From: Lithodes maja
Lineage: Eukaryota; Arthropoda; Malacostraca; Decapoda; Lithodidae
Assembly: GCA_037953745.1 (NCBI GenBank)
Contig: JBAKBP010007465.1
Location: forward strand, 1-64,000
Direction of reading: 5' to 3'
Length of the DNA: 64,000 nucleotides
Below are positions 62,708 to 64,000 of the stretch, piece after piece (the stretch's first letter is position 1; each line of letters starts with the position of its first letter). The notes beneath the pieces are model-generated. The model made no database searches. It saw only the letters and a list, made by a program, of their open reading frames with translations, and was not told the origin of the DNA. The position numbers and the translations under genes were made by a program.

Positions 62708-62925
62708 AGTTAACCCGTACAGTACCAGGGACGTCCTTTTCATCATATTCTGGCAACTATTAGACGATTTTAAACAGCTTAGGACGGACCTCAGACAATA
62801 ATATGGCTTAAAACTATCTCGGCCAACCCTTTTAACTACCACAGATCCTTCCTAAGCTGCACACTATCGTCTAAATATAGCTAGACTATAATATAACACA
62901 CGTCGCTGGTACTCAAAGGGTTAAG
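62708..62925 (+). mobile_element. MITE copy, family M1
   Basis: gttaacccgtacagtaccag at the left, acacgtcgctggtactcaaa-gggttaa at the right. The interior has actaccacagatccttccta. Confidence 0.75.
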
Positions 62926-63278
62926 AGGGGATGGTTCACATTTTGGTCGATAGTTTTCATTTATTTATTATGTTCTAGTTTCCTCCATAAATCTCCATCA
63001 AACCTAAAATAATATTCATTAGATCCCCCTTCTAAATTAATTTGTACATTTTTCGGTAGGGCCGGTTCTTCCAAAATTACAGGCTCACTATTTTTCGCCA
63101 GGTAAAACAAAATAAAAAAATAAATAAATAGCACGAAAGGTCTTAATATTGACAAGGAAATGGGGTGGAAAGTCTTAAAATCGACAAACTAATCAGGCAA
63201 ACATCTTAAAATCTGTAAACTAATAGGGCTAAACATAGGGGAGAAGGGGATCTAGAAAAACGACCCATCTCCCCTTAA
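62923..63278 (-). mobile_element. MITE, family M2, best-preserved ends
   Basis: Left ttaagaggggatggttcaca and right cgacccatctccccttaa are inverted repeats ending in TTAA, typical of piggyBac-like non-autonomous elements. It is 356 bp with no ORF and abuts the M1 copy on its left. Confidence 0.75.
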
Positions 63279-64000
63279 TTGCTGGAATACTTATTCATCA
63301 TCATAATAACAGTATGAATTATTAGTTATTTTTTTTCTTCAGAATTACCATTAAACCATTCAGAACCGTGACATCCTTTTCATCATATTCTGCCAACTAT
63401 TAGAGGATTTGTATTGTTATTTTTAGTTTTCACCCTTACCTTTGCTAATTTTGAAAAATATATTTGTAGTTTTCACCCTTACTTAAAAAAACAAAAAACA
63501 AAAAAACTTAACTGGCTAGACTGACTGACTGAATGCCTACCTGACCCAGCAAAAGACATACCAGCCCTCTACCAACCTGTTATACTTGTAACACTGGTCA
63601 TCATATTGAATTATGCTTTCCCATGCGGAGGTATTACTTATATATCATTGTATTACCCTGAATATGTCTTGAGAGAATAGACGAAAGCTTGGTATTCCAT
63701 TGTTTCAATTTTCCTAGCAAGTTTTACTACATAATTTGATCACACGTATTTGTAATTTAACCTCCCTTATATATTATTGAAGACGAGTGTATATGTTACA
63801 TAGTGTAGGTACTAGTTATCTCCTTCTTGTTGGGGTTAAGGGGTGATTTAAGGGGTGATTCGGGTGTCAGTTTAAAAGGTTCTAGGAAGGTATCTCTCCC
63901 CCTTCTTCCACCCAAAGTAACATTCGCAGACCAGGTTTATCACCCACCATGAAGGAATGCGGGTTGGTCTGTCGCTACGGTTTAAAAGTTAAGTGTAATA
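63279..64000. other. Non-coding stretch with a truncated M1 fragment
   Basis: 63352-63415 (aaaccattcagaaccgtgac, atcatattctgccaactatt) is the left end of an M1 copy. A duplicated tagttttcacccttac lies at 63424 and 63467. Nothing else recognised. Confidence 0.45.

Overview
The window is nuclear DNA of a multicellular animal, most likely a marine invertebrate. The abundant 'cctaacctaac' motifs would suit a crustacean, but I cannot fix the taxon. The evidence is a host gene split into at least twelve short exons with GT-AG introns, and a dense, nested population of eukaryotic transposable elements. There are no bacterial operons, rRNA genes or CRISPR arrays. The only host gene I can support is a TRIM2/TRIM3 orthologue on the minus strand. 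Its twelve visible exons (B-box, coiled coil, filamin-type Ig domain, six NHL blades, stop at 33007) join in perfect reading phase from 51337 to 33007. The RING-encoding 5' exons lie beyond exon 51180-51337, probably outside the window.

Layout. 1-4085 (minus) is an open gag-pol of a Ty3/Gypsy-type element that runs off the left edge. Its integrase lies upstream of the reverse transcriptase, the Gmr1-like order. A leader with a primer-binding site and an LTR-like region with a TATA box follow, to about 6.1 kb. 6.7-16.9 kb (minus) is a decayed Penelope-like element, split by two insertions: a full-length 7.2-kb I-group LINE (7168-14344) and a 5'-truncated CR1/L2/Jockey-like LINE (14581-16615). 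19799-26970 (minus) is a second, almost identical full-length copy of the 7.2-kb LINE. Each copy has its own target-site duplication, both ORFs are intact in both copies, and each starts with a foldable sequence resembling an HDV-like ribozyme.

27-64 kb holds the TRIM2/3 gene and its introns and flank. These are filled with tRNA-derived SINEs (several families), terminal-inverted-repeat MITE families, fragments of other LINEs, a 570-bp palindrome and several minisatellites. Three minisatellites (43 bp x 25, 27/30 bp x 15, 29 bp x 14) lie inside inverted-repeat elements. Two of them grew from adjacent segments of the same MITE family.

How the parts relate. The intact LINE copies look recently active. 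The CR1/L2-like LINE shares its 3' tail with a tRNA-headed SINE at 33.9 kb, the expected mark of a LINE/SINE partnership. Nesting gives relative ages: the Penelope-like element is older than both LINEs inside it, one TA-flanked MITE is older than the SINE in it, and one TTAA MITE is older than the SINE-bearing insert that splits it.
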